From contig NW_006498549.1 in NCBI RefSeq assembly GCF_000471905.2, positions 8,961,696-9,025,695 on the forward strand: DNA of 64,000 bases, read 5' to 3'. The notes under the pieces are model-generated. The model saw only the letters and a list, made by a program, of their open reading frames with translations, was not told where the DNA came from and searched no databases. The position numbers and the translations under genes were made by a program. Shown piece after piece: positions 23,505 to 37,300 of the stretch (its first letter is position 1; each line of letters starts with the position of its first letter). The DNA is from Amborella trichopoda. Taxonomy: Eukaryota; Streptophyta; Magnoliopsida; Amborellales; Amborellaceae.

Positions 23505-25221
23505 TAGCATCAACCTGTTTGCTATGTTGTGCTTTGCAATTGCTTATATACGTTCACTTTGTACCACATCACTTCGATGTGGGACTATTTCTATAGCCCA
23601 ACGTTGCTGCAAAAGCATGCACTTTATTTTAAACAATGGTTAAAATTTGTTCCAAATTATATATAGTGTTTGTATTAAGTAAGGATACGTGGGTCTATAA
23701 ATAAATCTTTCTCTCTCTTATAAGGACAAATGAAATGGTCTATAGTTATTTTTAAGATTAATTATATTTATTTATTTTTAATATTTAATCTTTTTAATAT
23801 TATATTTATTTATTTTTAATATTCAATCTTTTTAAGATTAATTATATTTATTTATTTTTAATATTTAATCTTTTTAATATTATATTTATTTATTTTTAAT
23901 ATTTAATCTTTTTAAGATTAATTATTTTATTTTTATTTTTATAATATACATACATAAAGTACATTTAATTAATCTTTAATTGTATATAATTACAAAAATA
24001 AAATTTCATATAATAATTTACAAAAATTAACATAATTATATGAAATTATTTTACTAGATCATAGGATATTAAAAGAAACAAAAAATAATACTAATACTGG
24101 TTTATATATCATTAAAAAAATACTAGTTTATGATATATTTTAAGAACGAAAAATAACATTAGCTCAAACCGCCTAAAATTTATTTCAAGTTACTTTATTA
24201 ATTATCTCACATTACAAATATAAATTTCTTTATTTATTTTCCTAATTTTATTAAAAGACGATTGTAAATTTATGTTACTAAATTCTATATTTATATTAAC
24301 ACTAATTATTATACATTATATTTATTTATTTGTGAGGGTCATACCCTTGTTTTTTAATCATATTTATTATAATATTGCAACTAATAATTATACTAATTAC
24401 AATGATAATCAAATCTTGTATTTAATACATCAATTTATTTACATTAGAAATTATGTAATATATATTTTTTTGTTGTAGTTGTAAATTAGATTTTTAAATT
24501 AGATGATATTATAAGATGAATTTGAAATTTATTATTATTTGTATAATAAAATGATGATAAAATAATAAAATACAAATCAATAATTCTAATTTCAATGTAT
24601 AATATTGTATTTATTTAGTTTTAATAAATATTTGATAAGAATCTTCATACAAGAAAAGAACATCTCAATATTCGTATATTGATGCGACAAAATAAAAAGT
24701 TATTAATGTAGTACTCTCATTTCTTATTGGATTCTTATAAAACAATATTTATAATGATTTTTAATAATCTTTTTAAAATTTTTTAAGGCTGAATTCGATC
24801 AATTCGAAATTTTGGTGGCCATTTTTTCATCGTTTTAATCCATTCTTATTGTAGTCCATGTATGATTATATACTTTATCCATAATAATTCTATAATTTTT
24901 TCTTTTGTGTGATGTAAATTTAATGGTTAACATAAGTTCATACAGGGAAATAACATTCTAATATTCACATATTTATGAAAAAAATGAAAGTTAATAATGT
25001 AATACCTTTATTTCTTATTAAATTTTTAAAAACCAATATCTATAATAAATTTTAATAAATTTTTTAGGTTTTTTAAAGCTTAAACCTTCCGATTCGGTTG
25101 ATTTTCGATATGGATCACCTCTTCATCGTTCCGTTTTTGGGGTGCCGAAGTCACTGATCCGTTTTTTAAACCTCTGCGAGCCTAGTGAAAAGTTCTGGTA
25201 AATTGAGCTCGAGAGAAAATA
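23505..25221 (+). other. AT-rich 5' flank of AAR2
   Basis: Very AT-rich DNA with no gene. 23745-23935 is a tandem of TTTATTTATTTTTAATATTTAATC-type units. 24640-24850 and 24940-25140 are imperfect direct copies (shared AATGTAGTACTC/AATGTAATACC, AAAACCAATAT and TTCATCGTT words). The right part (about 25100-25176) ends TTTTTTAAACCTCTG, resembling a hAT transposon end. The AAR2 promoter and 5' leader must lie here; no convincing TATA box was picked. Confidence 0.4.
23745..23935. repeat. AT-rich tandem repeat
   Basis: Two and a half copies of a roughly 85-bp unit containing TTTAAGATTAATTATATTTA and TTTTTAATATTTAATC. Each unit is itself made of two similar halves. Confidence 0.75.
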
Positions 25222-25359
25222 ATGGAACCAGCAGCCTCAGAGCCTACCTCTTCGAAGCTTCCAATGAACTCAGAGACTGCTTTACGCCTTGTTAAAAATG
25301 GTGGAACCATACTCATGCTTGATGTCCCTCGGTTCACTCTCATTGGGATCGACACTCAG
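25222..25359 (+). CDS. AAR2: AAR2 exon 1
   Basis: Encodes residues 1-46, ending IGIDTQ at CAG|GTCTCG. It holds the first beta-strands of the AAR2 N-terminal domain (LDVPRFTLIGIDTQ). Reading continues openly into the intron, but the family match stops exactly at the donor. Confidence 0.88.
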
Positions 25360-28300
25360 GTCTCGCTGGTTTCTCTTTTTCTTCTCTTGTTGTTTATTCC
25401 TTTTCTTTTTTGTTCCGTTTCGATGTCCCTGCTGCAATTTAGGGTTTGCATATGCGGTTGAATTTAGAAGGCTCTGGTTTATTGGGTTAATCTGTATGAG
25501 TTTGTGGTTGATTTTAAGTATAGGTAGTTCATTGTTGAATCTTCTTTGTCATGTTTCTCCTCGTTTCTTTTTTTTTTTGAATAATCCGTGACCAACTTTA
25601 TCTTAAATGTTTTCAATCATTGAATCACAGAAAAGTTATTGCCATGGAAGTTCACGCTTCATGGGTAAAACCGGTTATAAAATGGATTTCGCATTACTTT
25701 TCATTGACCTTAAATCCGCAACCATAAACCCTAGTAGTCTAAGAGGCCTCAAAACAGTTATGGCTTCTCTTGCACTACTAAGTGTCTCAAACTCTCTTTG
25801 CTCTGCCCTCATACTTCCTCAACATAAACTCATGCAACAATCCCCCCCTTCTATACTCAAGTACGTAACAGCCATGAATTAATTATGATATATGTGATCC
25901 CATGCTTTTAGGAGAGTGCTTATTTTCTCTGGAGTAATATCTTCAGGAGTTCCTATTATGTGGGGTTGAACTCTTATGTATTTGGGATAGAGAGGACTTC
26001 AGGTGGGCGCCTTGTTTCTTTAGATAAAGTTTGTTATACTGTGATAATACTGAAAAATATATGGATGTAGAGAGGATACATGTGTGGGAATATAGTGAGG
26101 TTTTTTGGTAGCCTTTGCATGGGATTTATAGGGAGAGACTTTGTTTTAGGGCTTGTGAGCTAGAGTTTGTAAATCCTTGTATTCTTCATTCTCATATGAT
26201 GTTTTTTTTATTAGTTTAATAGAAAAGTTTGTTGTTGCATGAATGTAGAAAATGCCGAACCATGTTAGTCTCTGTGTTTTGCTTTTTCTATTTTCTACAC
26301 AATTTATATTTTGCTTTTATTCTACCAAAACTTGGTTGTTATCCTCTACAATTGGTATTATAGCCTTAGGGTTGGAAATCCTTGTGGGTGAGAGCTTTTG
26401 TGGTAGATTGCAAATCTTTGAAATGGAAAAGTTCAACCAAATTGAAATCCCAAAGGTTGATGGTTCGAACATTTCTAAAGTGAGGTGTTGGGGTTTTGTA
26501 AACACAGGCGATCTGAATAAAGATGGCAAGGTACAAAATAGAAATTAGGAAGCCCTTAAATTTGACTCGAATGAGAAGCCTAATTCATGTGAGTCTTAAG
26601 GAAATTTAGTAGTAAATACTGGTTTTTTTTGAAGATGAGGAAATTTTGTCTTTGGATGAAGGTAAAAGTTAGATGAAAGTTTACAGTATGTGATACTTGA
26701 TTTGGGAGAATCGTTTCACATGAATCATCATTGTCGTCAAAGCTTTTTCCCAACTAATTGGGATTGACATGAATCCTGTTCCGCCATTTTGCTTTATTAA
26801 GGGCCATACCCTTAGTGAAGTCATAAGTCCCCATATATTTTCTCACTATTTTTAACCATGTCCTTTTGGGTCTACCCCTTGCCCTTTTTGAGCCTTCCAC
26901 TTGAACTAACTCGCACCTATTAACAGGTGTTGTACTGAGTCTGTGACACACATGGCCAACCCACCTAAGTTTACTCTCTCTCATCGTATCGCCTATGAGT
27001 GCTACATCTAAATTTTCCCAAATATATTTATTTCGAATGCTATCCCTTCTCGTCTTGCCATTCATCCATCTCAATATCCTCATCTTCGCTACACTCATTT
27101 TATGGGTAATATTGATTTTTGATCACCCAACATTCCAACTCCATTGAGGTGGTCACACAACTATCCTATAAAACTTGCTCTTCAGCTTCATTGGTATATG
27201 GCGATCACATAAAATTTCGGTTGCGCATCTCCGCTTCGCGTACCCAACTGTAATTCTATGTGTGACATGTTCCCCAATCTCTCCATTTTCCTGGATTATC
27301 AACCCAAGATATCAAAAGTGCGCTCTTTTTGGTATTTCCTAGCCGTCAATCTTACTTACTTCCTCGTCTCTAATCCTATTATTACTTAACTTGTATTCCA
27401 TATCCTCTGTCTTAGTGTGACTAATTTTAAAACTTTTAGATTTTAGAGCATCCCTCCAAATTTCTAACTTTGTGTTGGCACCTTTTTGGGTCTCATCGAT
27501 CAAAACTGTCATATGCGAACAACATGCTCCATGGTACCTCATCTTGTAGGTGCCTAGTTAAGCCATCCATAACTAAGAAAAAGGGGTATGGGTTCAATGC
27601 TGACCACTGATATAGATCTATTTTCACTAAAAATTCATTCGTCTCTCTACATAGTCTTTGTTACACTAGTTAGTGTCCCATTGCACATATCTCTCACCAA
27701 GTCGATGTAGTGTCTGGAGACTCCTTTCTTTTCCAACACCCACCAAATCAAATCTCGAGCCCAAATCAAATGTTTAGATCCTTTCCGATAAATCCACGGT
27801 TTAAAAACCTCCTAATTTAAATTTTTGTGAGTTATACTTGTTTGGTGAATAAAATAAATTACAGTTGCTATTGAACACTAAGAGTAAGGCTTACGATAGT
27901 TCATTCTCACTTAGACACATGGAAATCACTTGTCTTTATTGGGTTGTTGCATGCCTTCACCTTTATTAATGATTTTTGGAAAAAATGCTAAAAAGAGATC
28001 TAGATGCCTTCATCTGTTTTAGAAATTTAAAGCCTTTGTAGAAAATAAAAAATTCTCTTGCATCAAGTGTTTAATAACTAATAATGTGGTTTTGGTGAAT
28101 TTAATAATTTTTGTAATGTGCATGACATTGCGAGGCAGATGAAAGTACACCTCGGCATAATGGGGTTGATGAAAGAATGAATCACACTAACATTGAGCAT
28201 GTTAGGTGTATGTTGAGTACTGCTGGATTGAAACTGTTCTTCTGGGGCAAAAGCAGTACTACACAGACCTTATTTTCTAATTTTAACATGTCACGTAGCA

Positions 28301-31300
28301 TGCTCTTGATTGCAAGATGCTAGAAAAGGTCTAACAGGTAAACGAATTGATTATTATTTCCTTTGTGTTTTTGGTTGTGATGCTTATGCTTTGTTTCCAA
28401 AGAATAATAGAACTAAGCTGGATATGAAATCTAAGAAGTGTATTTTTCTTTGCTATAGGAATAGTGCAAAGGGTAAAGATTGTGGGATCCTCACCATAAG
28501 ATTGTTTTTAGATGAAATGTTATTCTTAATGAAATTCCATGTAGAAAAAAGGGAGGGTCAAATGCAAAAATTGTTGAAGTAGAATATACCCATGGGAACC
28601 CATGAGATGGTGGCCAAGACCAAGAACTAGAAATTGTGAGAAAAGACGAACAATAAAAATCTTATGAGTTAGTGGGATAGCTTTTGTGGGAGTCCAGTTA
28701 AGAATGTAATTTGCTGGTGTCCTATCATGCTTCTTACCATTTCCACCAAAGTCCTATTATGTCTCTTGTCTATCCCGTTTTTTTGAGTAGTGTATGGCAT
28801 GGTATATTGATGTATGATACCATGCTCAGCACAAAAATCCGTAAAACATTGTGAGGAATACTCAATTCCTCTACCTGTTCTAAGGACTTTAATTTTCTAG
28901 GTAATTGGGTTTGTACCTTAGCTTTGTACTCCTTTAAATGGTCTAGGGCTTTTGACTTTTTGTTCGACAGGTACACACGGCCAAATCCGGAGTGGTGATC
29001 TATGACACATTGAGTCTTTCAAATTTGGGAAGCACATATGGCAATATCCTCTCACAAAATTGGGTCTGTGACCATGAACAAACTAGGTATTCTTTTCAAC
29101 CTTGAAACTGAAACCACCATAAACAAATTGGGATGGGGTTGCCTCCTCTCAGGCTAGTTAAGGTGGAGTGCCGCCTTCTTATGGCCTTGCTAACCAGGTG
29201 GGGCATCATGTATCCCAAGGGACAAGAGGCTTGAGAGAGAGAATGAGAGAGAGGTCTCTACAAGAACACATGGTGGGAAAGAAGGGGGTTTCCCCTCTAT
29301 ATAGGGCCTCATGTTTAGGGTATGCCAACTTTTAATGGGACTCAAATTTGGCCAAGGAGTTCTAGGTAATCTGTGAGTTGAACATAGTTAAATCCGAACC
29401 ATCCATTTCTTAGTGCAGCTGTCATGATCAAGGAGGAATCCTAGAATTATTATTCCTCGGTTGCTTGCCCCATATCCATTTCTACTTTCACTAGAATTAA
29501 ATCTTCCATAGTCCCACATAGCTAGGTCTCTTTCTTTCACCTACATCTCATTTCTTTAGAAATTCAAAGTCACAGTAGAAGAACTAAGTTCAACAAATTT
29601 CAAAATCAAATATTTCCATAACCAGCTAGATCTTATAATAAGGATTTCTTTAAAGGAAATATTCATAACAAAGTAAGAAAGGACATGGGCGTCCCACCTC
29701 TATGTGGTTGGATGTGTGGGTCATGTGGGCTTCATGGCCTAACATCCCACACCCATGTGGGGCTCCTAATGTGTGGGCCTAGGCCCTACACCCAACACGG
29801 GTCCTACATCATCCCTCTCATTTTTGGATATCAAAACTACCCTTTTAAGGGTTTTTTTGTGTTAAATATATTTATTAAAAGTTTCCTAATTTTTTTTTAT
29901 TAAAATTCAAAAAATAATTTAAAAATCACAAAATCATAAATAAGGTTTGAAAACTATATTTTTGATATTTTAAGAATTTTGAAATGCAAATAATACAAAA
30001 TTAGAAGTGGATTAGTGCCAATGGGTCAGGAAGAAGTGACATCTTTGAGGCACTCCACCTATGCCAGAATTTGTGATCCATGACCATTTTCTCAAACCAT
30101 CCCATAGAACCCATGACCGTTGTCAATCACAAGGGCTTATGGTTGGTCCATCAAAGCTGGCCAATAAATGTAGGAATTATGAACCTAGTGTGTGGATTAC
30201 AGGTTCTTCCTCAAGAGCAAGGCATATTGATGAAAATTGCGTCTAGAAGCTTGCTGGACTAGGAACATGTTTTGCATTTTCCTTTGTTAAATTGGTCGTT
30301 TTGGGATTTGTTAATGCCTTTTGTAATTTTTAATTGAGGGACTTTCCTGGTTTTAGAATTAAAGGGCTAAAGAGTTTGGTGTAGAGAGAAGTAATTTAAT
30401 GTTTGAAAGTTTTCATGAGTCCAAAGGTCAAAGATGTGTAGCTTCAATGCATGTGAATTTGGCTTCATGCATGGGAACTTGGGTGCATGGAGGTTGCATC
30501 CAAGCAAGTTTAATGTATGGGAAATAGGACATAGGGGTAGTCTAGTCATTTTCACATTTTGTTAAGGGTATTTTGGTCATTGTCTAGGTCCATTGAATGG
30601 GTTCTTATATACTAAACATTGTTGTAAGAGTTGGATGGCATTTTTGATATTTTAATTAATGAAATTGCAAATTTCCTCCTACTTGGGTTTGAGAAAGAGA
30701 GAGATTGCCCAACTTGTGAATTGGAATACCTACTTGGTGTAGTGTCGTGATGTAGAGCTGAATAGAAATCTTTCTTCCCACGATTCCTTTGTACAGACGT
30801 CGATTCCAAAAACACGAATCTTCTAGCTGGGTGTGATACAGTGATTCCGATTCCTCAAATGATTCGGATTCGGAATCATTTCCAACAACTATGGCTGGCG
30901 CCTCAGTTGTGGCATGAGATTTTAACCTAGACACTACCTTGGGCAACAAGGCACAAGCCTAAGGTTGGGCTGCCCAGGGGGGCTGCTTAACCTTAGGCGC
31001 GGTGCCTCTTGCCTCAAGGCACTGCCTAGGCACCCAAGGCGTGTGCTTAATCATTGGTAAAAACTACTCCACAATCATAATTTGTTTCATTTCTCCAAGA
31101 AATATTTCTTTATGCAGTGCAAGCATATTTGCTTTTGCTTTTTTCGGAGTTGTGCAGTAGTAGAAATATGGATGTTGAATATATGTGACCTAAAGGTCCA
31201 TTTTCTTTTATTTTTACACCTCTTCTCTCTATATTTTCTCACTCGTATTTTCACTTGCATGTTTTTAGGTTTTTTCTGCTGGGCCCAATTTTAAAGGAAT

Positions 31301-34300
31301 AAAGATGATTCCACCTGGTCCTCACTTTGTATATTATAGTTCTTCAAACAAGTTTGTACTCTTAAACTTAGAATTTTTGTTGTACTTTCTTAAGTGTTTT
31401 ATTCTTTCATTTTTGGATTTGCATTTCATATATTATCTCATGTGTGTAATCTTTTGTGTACTTTTGACTGACATTTTATTTCAGTCTCTTGATCAAGTTG
31501 TTCATGGATTCAAGTTATAGGACATATTCTTATTCTTGAAAACAATTACTTATAGGATTTTAATGCATTAAAGGGTTGCCTTGGTATTGCAGTGGTAAGA
31601 ATAATAAAAATGTGTAGAGATATAAATTCCAAAATTTTATTCAAAACTTCATCCAACCTAATATACACCTTGATTTGCTGTATGGGCTATTGATTTTGGC
31701 TTTTTGTAGTTGTAGATTGTTCTAAGAATGACAATGAAAGCCAACAAATGAGAAATCCTTGTGAGAACGCTATCTAGCTTTAGTGGGGCTTCATACTGCT
31801 TATTGACCTTTCCAATAAGACAAGGCAACGTACAAACAACCAAGGCATTCTAAGGAAGGTTGATATTATTACATGGCTTTCTTAAAGGAGGAATGTCTTT
31901 TAACCCCCTTTTTGATGGATATAATGCACTTTTTCATTGTGGCACCTAATAATGGCCTTGCTCTCATCCCTATTGACTTTATGAAAGCCAATTCTATACA
32001 GGTCTCCTTTCAAACGACCCTCTGCATTTAGCTTTAAAGGTATTCCCTAATTTGTCATTCAACCTTACATGCTAGGCTTCTTTCTCAATACTCTCATCAT
32101 ACTCTTTAAGGGAACCACAATTTTCTCTCATCCAACACCATCCACTTTATGCTGGCAAAGAGTTTTACGAAGAACAACATCACTTGATAATTTCAAAGTT
32201 GGTTCTCAACTAAAGAGATCCATGTAGCATCAAACCTGTGAACCAAATTCAAGACAAATCTCCACCAAAGGTGTCATACTCTTCATTTCACTTTAACTAC
32301 TATCATCTAATCAACATGTCAAATGGAGACATTGGTCAGCAAACAATTATTTCTGGTTCAAATCCTACACAAATCTTGCAAAGCATTAGCGAGCGTCTAT
32401 TGCTTTACTAAGTAGCACGGAAAGCAAGAATGAGGGGAAAAAAACATCGTCAATGAAAATTGTTTGTTTTGGAGGCATTGGATGTGCTAGGTCATGTGGG
32501 CAGCGGTCATAAGTTCATTTCCTATGAGGTCCCACCAGGTAGCCTTTTTCAGTATGAAAAAACTTCAACGTTGAAGATGCATAATGAGTGTTTATTATGC
32601 ACTTGGCTAGGCAGGTCAATGCATGAAGAAGATGGTCAAGCTGGAAAAGGGAAAGAAGTACTTGAGCTTGGAGGGGGATCGTGTTGAGATATTATGTGCC
32701 CATGTAAGCATTTGACCACGTGATGAGGACCTCGTCCGATTTCATCCATTTCCAGGCATTTTAAAGTAAAAAGATTGTCGTTTTGGTGGATGGTTCTTCT
32801 TAGTGTATCGGAAAAACCTGGTACTGCCTAGGTGACCAGGGATCTGGCCACCTGGGTGCCTCTTCAGCCTCCTATTTCATCAATATGTGGGTGTCCACTT
32901 TTGTTCCATATATATGGCAGCTATATTATACATGCATCGTTTTATAGGTGGTATGTTATGTTTGATGAGCATTGACATATTGTAGAGAAAAAGAATTGAA
33001 ACTTGAAGGTAAATGTTGATTCACACAAGCAGTTCCAAATAAAACATTAAAACGTTATAAACATGGCCCAAACAAAATGAAATGAATTGACGGCAATAAG
33101 GCTAAGCCCATATCCCGTTTGTTACTTGATCTTCAATCCTTAGTGTTCTTGGATTCCAAATTCCCCGAGTACTCCTCTTGTAACCTCCAATATGTATCAA
33201 ATTCACCCTCTACCCCCACATCCAAAAGAAAAAAAAAACAATCAATTGAATTTGATTTTTCAAAAAGTGGAAGTCTTTCTCAATCTAAAACACAAATCAG
33301 CTTTTGGTTTTTGATTTGTTTTTTAATGGGTTCTAGGTCTTAGGTGCACATTATGGGGTTAAAAGTACCCCCTTAATGTATTTTCGCTCCTTTTATAGTA
33401 GGGAAAATGATGAAAATTGCTTCTACTCCAAGACATTTTTCGCCCTTGGGCTAGTGTGCACCTGAGGTGGCTGCCTTGGCTAAGGCCCTCAGCACTTACC
33501 TAAGGCAGCTTGCCTACTCCTAGGCAAGTCGCAAGGTGGCCACCTCACCATGAGGCCCTGCTTAGGCGACCTAAGGGGGGCATTTTTTATAATAACGGTT
33601 CTTCAAATATACATGTATTCTCAAGTCCTGAAGAACTTCTCGAGTGCAATGAAGTGCTTTCGTTTTACTTGCAAGTCCTCGTCATTTGAAAATGATTAAA
33701 CGTAGGATGGCGGGAAATATATGGTGAAGAATCATGATTGTGTTCAACCTTTTTTAATCCTGAGAGTTCATTAACTGTCATTCTTTCTTATACCTTGATA
33801 TTTCTAGAAGCTCTCTCTCGAAAAATATTGCCTTTAATTTTTTTAGAGATCCATTGATTCTGATAGAAGTCTTGGAATACTTTCCTCAGTACAGTAAGTG
33901 TTTGATGTGGTTGCATACGAAAAGCATCCATGCTAGCAACATTCACTCCTTAATTTGCAAGACCTCATCCTCTGAAAAATGATGACATGCCAGAAATATA
34001 TTATGAAGGAGCACGATTGTGGTCTTTATTATGCTTTGAATAGACAACAAGTAAGGCAAAAACATGTTTTCTTTTCACCACAATGTCAAGCCTGCCTCAA
34101 TAAGTACCTCCTCCGTCACAACTAAGGAATACTCTCTTATCCTTATTTGACTTTCTAACAAAAATATTTACCGTTGGTTTAAAAGTTCTTCTATGCTTTG
34201 AAACAGTGTTTTAAAATGCGGCCGTATTGCCGCATATGCGGCCGCATCATGCGGGATGCGCTCGCATCCACATCAGAAACAGGCGCATATGCGCTTTTGA

Positions 34301-37300
34301 CAGTTGCGGCCACATATGCGCCACATCAGGCCGCATTGTAGCCTCATCCCGCATAGGCTGCATCGCATCGCATCCCACTGCTACAGTGTCCGCCGAATTT
34401 TTTTCTGTTTTGCCCCTCGGGGACGGGCAAAATGGTCTTTTTGGCCATCCAAATGTTAGGGAAACTGTTTGGGGGGTATTAGGGGTCCTAAACAAAGATT
34501 TTCAGCCACTTTTGTGGCTTTTTTTGCATCAAATCGAGGTAAAAAAAAATTTAGGTGGAATATTTTTTTTCATCGAAATCTTTGATTTGGTAGTTGTTTG
34601 ACACTTGGATGTTCATTGGATGCCTTTGATTGTTGATTTGGAGATGTTAGGGTGAATTTGTAATAAAAACTCGAGGCTTTCAGAGGTCGTACAGAAATCG
34701 AGCAGTACTTCATAGAGTCGGTAAATTTTTTTTCCTTCTTGTACAATATTACTATTATACATATTTTTGGGGGCAATGTCTTCTTCCCAATCTTTTAGTA
34801 ATAAGGATCTGGCTTGGAAATATGCTAAACTAAAAAATCCCAAAGATAGAAATTGTGTGATATGCTTGCTCTGTGGAAATACTTATATGGGTGGATAACT
34901 GGATATAAAATCTCTGACAACTAATAGTTTTGAAGTTAATCATTAAACTGAAATACCTACTATCACATATATCACCTTCATATTTTTTTCTATGCATTAA
35001 CTTATTTTTTTAAAATTTTTAGAATTGTTTTATATTTATTGACCGCATCATCGCTATGCACCCGCATCCGGGCCGCATCGCCGCATTGGCCCTCCACCGC
35101 ATTAGGGTTGCATCCCGCATTTTAAAACATTGCTTTGAAAGCACTCTATCAGTGGTGAAAGCATTTTATTGCACTCAAGGAACTCATCATGACTTTGAAT
35201 ATGTATATTTACACAATAAGAATTTATATTGTCCCCTCCTATGATGAACATTTAGCTACAATATGGTAGGCATGGAATTGTAAAAAAAATTCATAGTGAA
35301 GAAAACATGTTCTTTATATTATATGTTGTCCTTCAATTCGGGATTTATTAGGTAACCTTGCTTATGCTCTTCTCCGATATTGTTTTAAATGTAATGATGA
35401 TTGATGAGCACCATTTCGTACATTTCTTGTTTGATCTCCCTATTTTTGTGTTGCTTGAATGTATTTGTAAAGGATTATGCTTAGCCACTTACAAATTACA
35501 AAATAGACATTACAAGAGGCCTTTACTTGGTATTGTCAGGATTACAAGTTTTAGTACTTCTTTTTAAGTATTATGCTTAACGGTCAGTGTTTCAGAAAAT
35601 GCTAGCTAGTGCCTAGACGATCATAGGACTCCATAGCCCCTAGGTGGGTGCCCAGATTTTTTGTCTGCCTAGGGCCTAGGTTGAAGAAGAGGGGTAGGGG
35701 GGAGGGGAATATGAGTCATCATCATCATCAAAATCTCTTCCCAATTAATTAGGGTCGGCTGCACGAATCTTGGTCTGCAATTCTGCTCTATTAAGGGCCA
35801 TACCCTAAGTGAGGCCATAAGTCCCCCATATATTTTCTTACTACTTACAAGCATATCCTTTTGGACCTATCCCTTGTTCTTTTTGAGCCTTCCAGTTGAA
35901 CTAACTCACACCTCCTAATAGGTGCTGTACTGGGGTAGGGGGAATATGAGTATACATTATAGAATGTTATAAATTTCGTGATTCAAAGTTCCAAAGCATT
36001 GTAAATTTGTAATAGATAGACTACTAACACAACTAAAAATAAAATATAATAGTAATTAGTAGATTGGTAATATAGGCACAATCCGTAATCCATACTCCAT
36101 AGACCATACTCCATGCCCCAAATTCATACCATTTCATAATCTACAGTTTCATACAATGATACAACCATAGGCCATAGGAGTCTTGGCCGCTCTACCTAGT
36201 GTTGTGTTTTACTGAACTCAAATATTAGTTAATCTCCTCCCTGGTAGCCTCAAGAAGGAGAATTACTTCTAGAAGAACCAGAAGAAGACATTGAAATAAC
36301 AAATAAAATCTCAAATATGAAGATCTTTAACTAACCTTTTTACTCGATCTTCAATCTTCAATGTTTGGAATGTTTTCTAATATCAATTACTTCCCAAAAA
36401 CTCTCTAATAAACTTAAAAATCAAAATCAAATCTAAACCAAAATAACGATGTTTGAATCAATTTTTCAAGACATACCCAATTGATCTCTTAGAAATGTAA
36501 AAAAGTGATTATTTTGAAATGCTTTTCTACTCTAAAGGTAAACAAAGGGGTTTAGGTCACACAATAACCTAAAACCCCCGTTTCCCCCTTATTTAGGGGT
36601 TAAAAATATGAAAAATTCCCTCCACGGCATTTTTGCCCCTGGGCAATGTGCAATCTTTGAGAGCTCGGGGTCCCTAGGCGTGCACCTAGGGACCCTCGCC
36701 CAGAAGGGCTGCCTAGGTTTGGGTAATGCGCCCAGGCTGCCCTGGCCCGTTTGGGTGCTAGGGGTCTGCCTTTTTAAACACTATTAGCCGCTTACAAGTT
36801 ACAAGATACAAGATAGACAATGCAAGATGCCATTACTTGATATTGTCAAGGTTACTTGTTTTATTACTTCTTTTCATGCTTTGGTTTTTAGATATGGAGG
36901 AAAGTGTTTTGTGGGGATTTAAAAAACATTTGATATTATAGTTGGTGATCTTCCAACCTATAATAAATGTGAGATAGGGATGGGGGTTGAGGACTCGGTG
37001 GTTAGGGGATGGAAGTCTCGACATAATGTCCCACCCTCCAATCCCACTGTTATAATGTCAAAGAAAAAGTTTTTGTGATAAGCGTTCTTCCTATTCATTT
37101 TTAAAAAAAAGTGAGATAGGATATTGCCATGCATGTGATGAAACAAATATGAATGCATGTGATGAAACAAATATGAATCTTTTGTGTGTATTCAAATGCA
37201 GTTATTTTGGTGTTTACTAATGAATTTGCTCAGAGTTGAACCCATATTTAGTATTAGCAAAGCGATCATCTTCATTGTTGGACTACAAATGCTTATTACG

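Larger units (their letters stand above)
25360..31268 (+). other. AAR2 intron 1 (5.9 kb) with transposon debris
   Basis: Holds a copia LTR and primer-site remnant (25900-26420), an RTE-type LINE (26717-27790), two copia integrase pieces (28141-28582 plus, 28660-29060 minus), a copia-family LTR piece (29140-30250) and a GC-rich fragment (30890-31065). 25360-25900 and 30250-30890 hold nothing recognised. Confidence 0.8.

Noticed and set aside
25289..25591. 100-codon frame overlapping AAR2 exon 1
   Set aside because: Different frame, running into intron 1; the family match belongs to the frame starting at 25222.
26252..26548. 98-codon plus-strand open frame in intron 1
   Set aside because: Runs from a decayed copia LTR through the primer site into a gag-like start; not a host gene.
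34227..34601. 124-codon frame starting in GC-rich DNA
   Set aside because: It reads through the repeated subterminal words of a hAT element; the composition explains the lack of stops.
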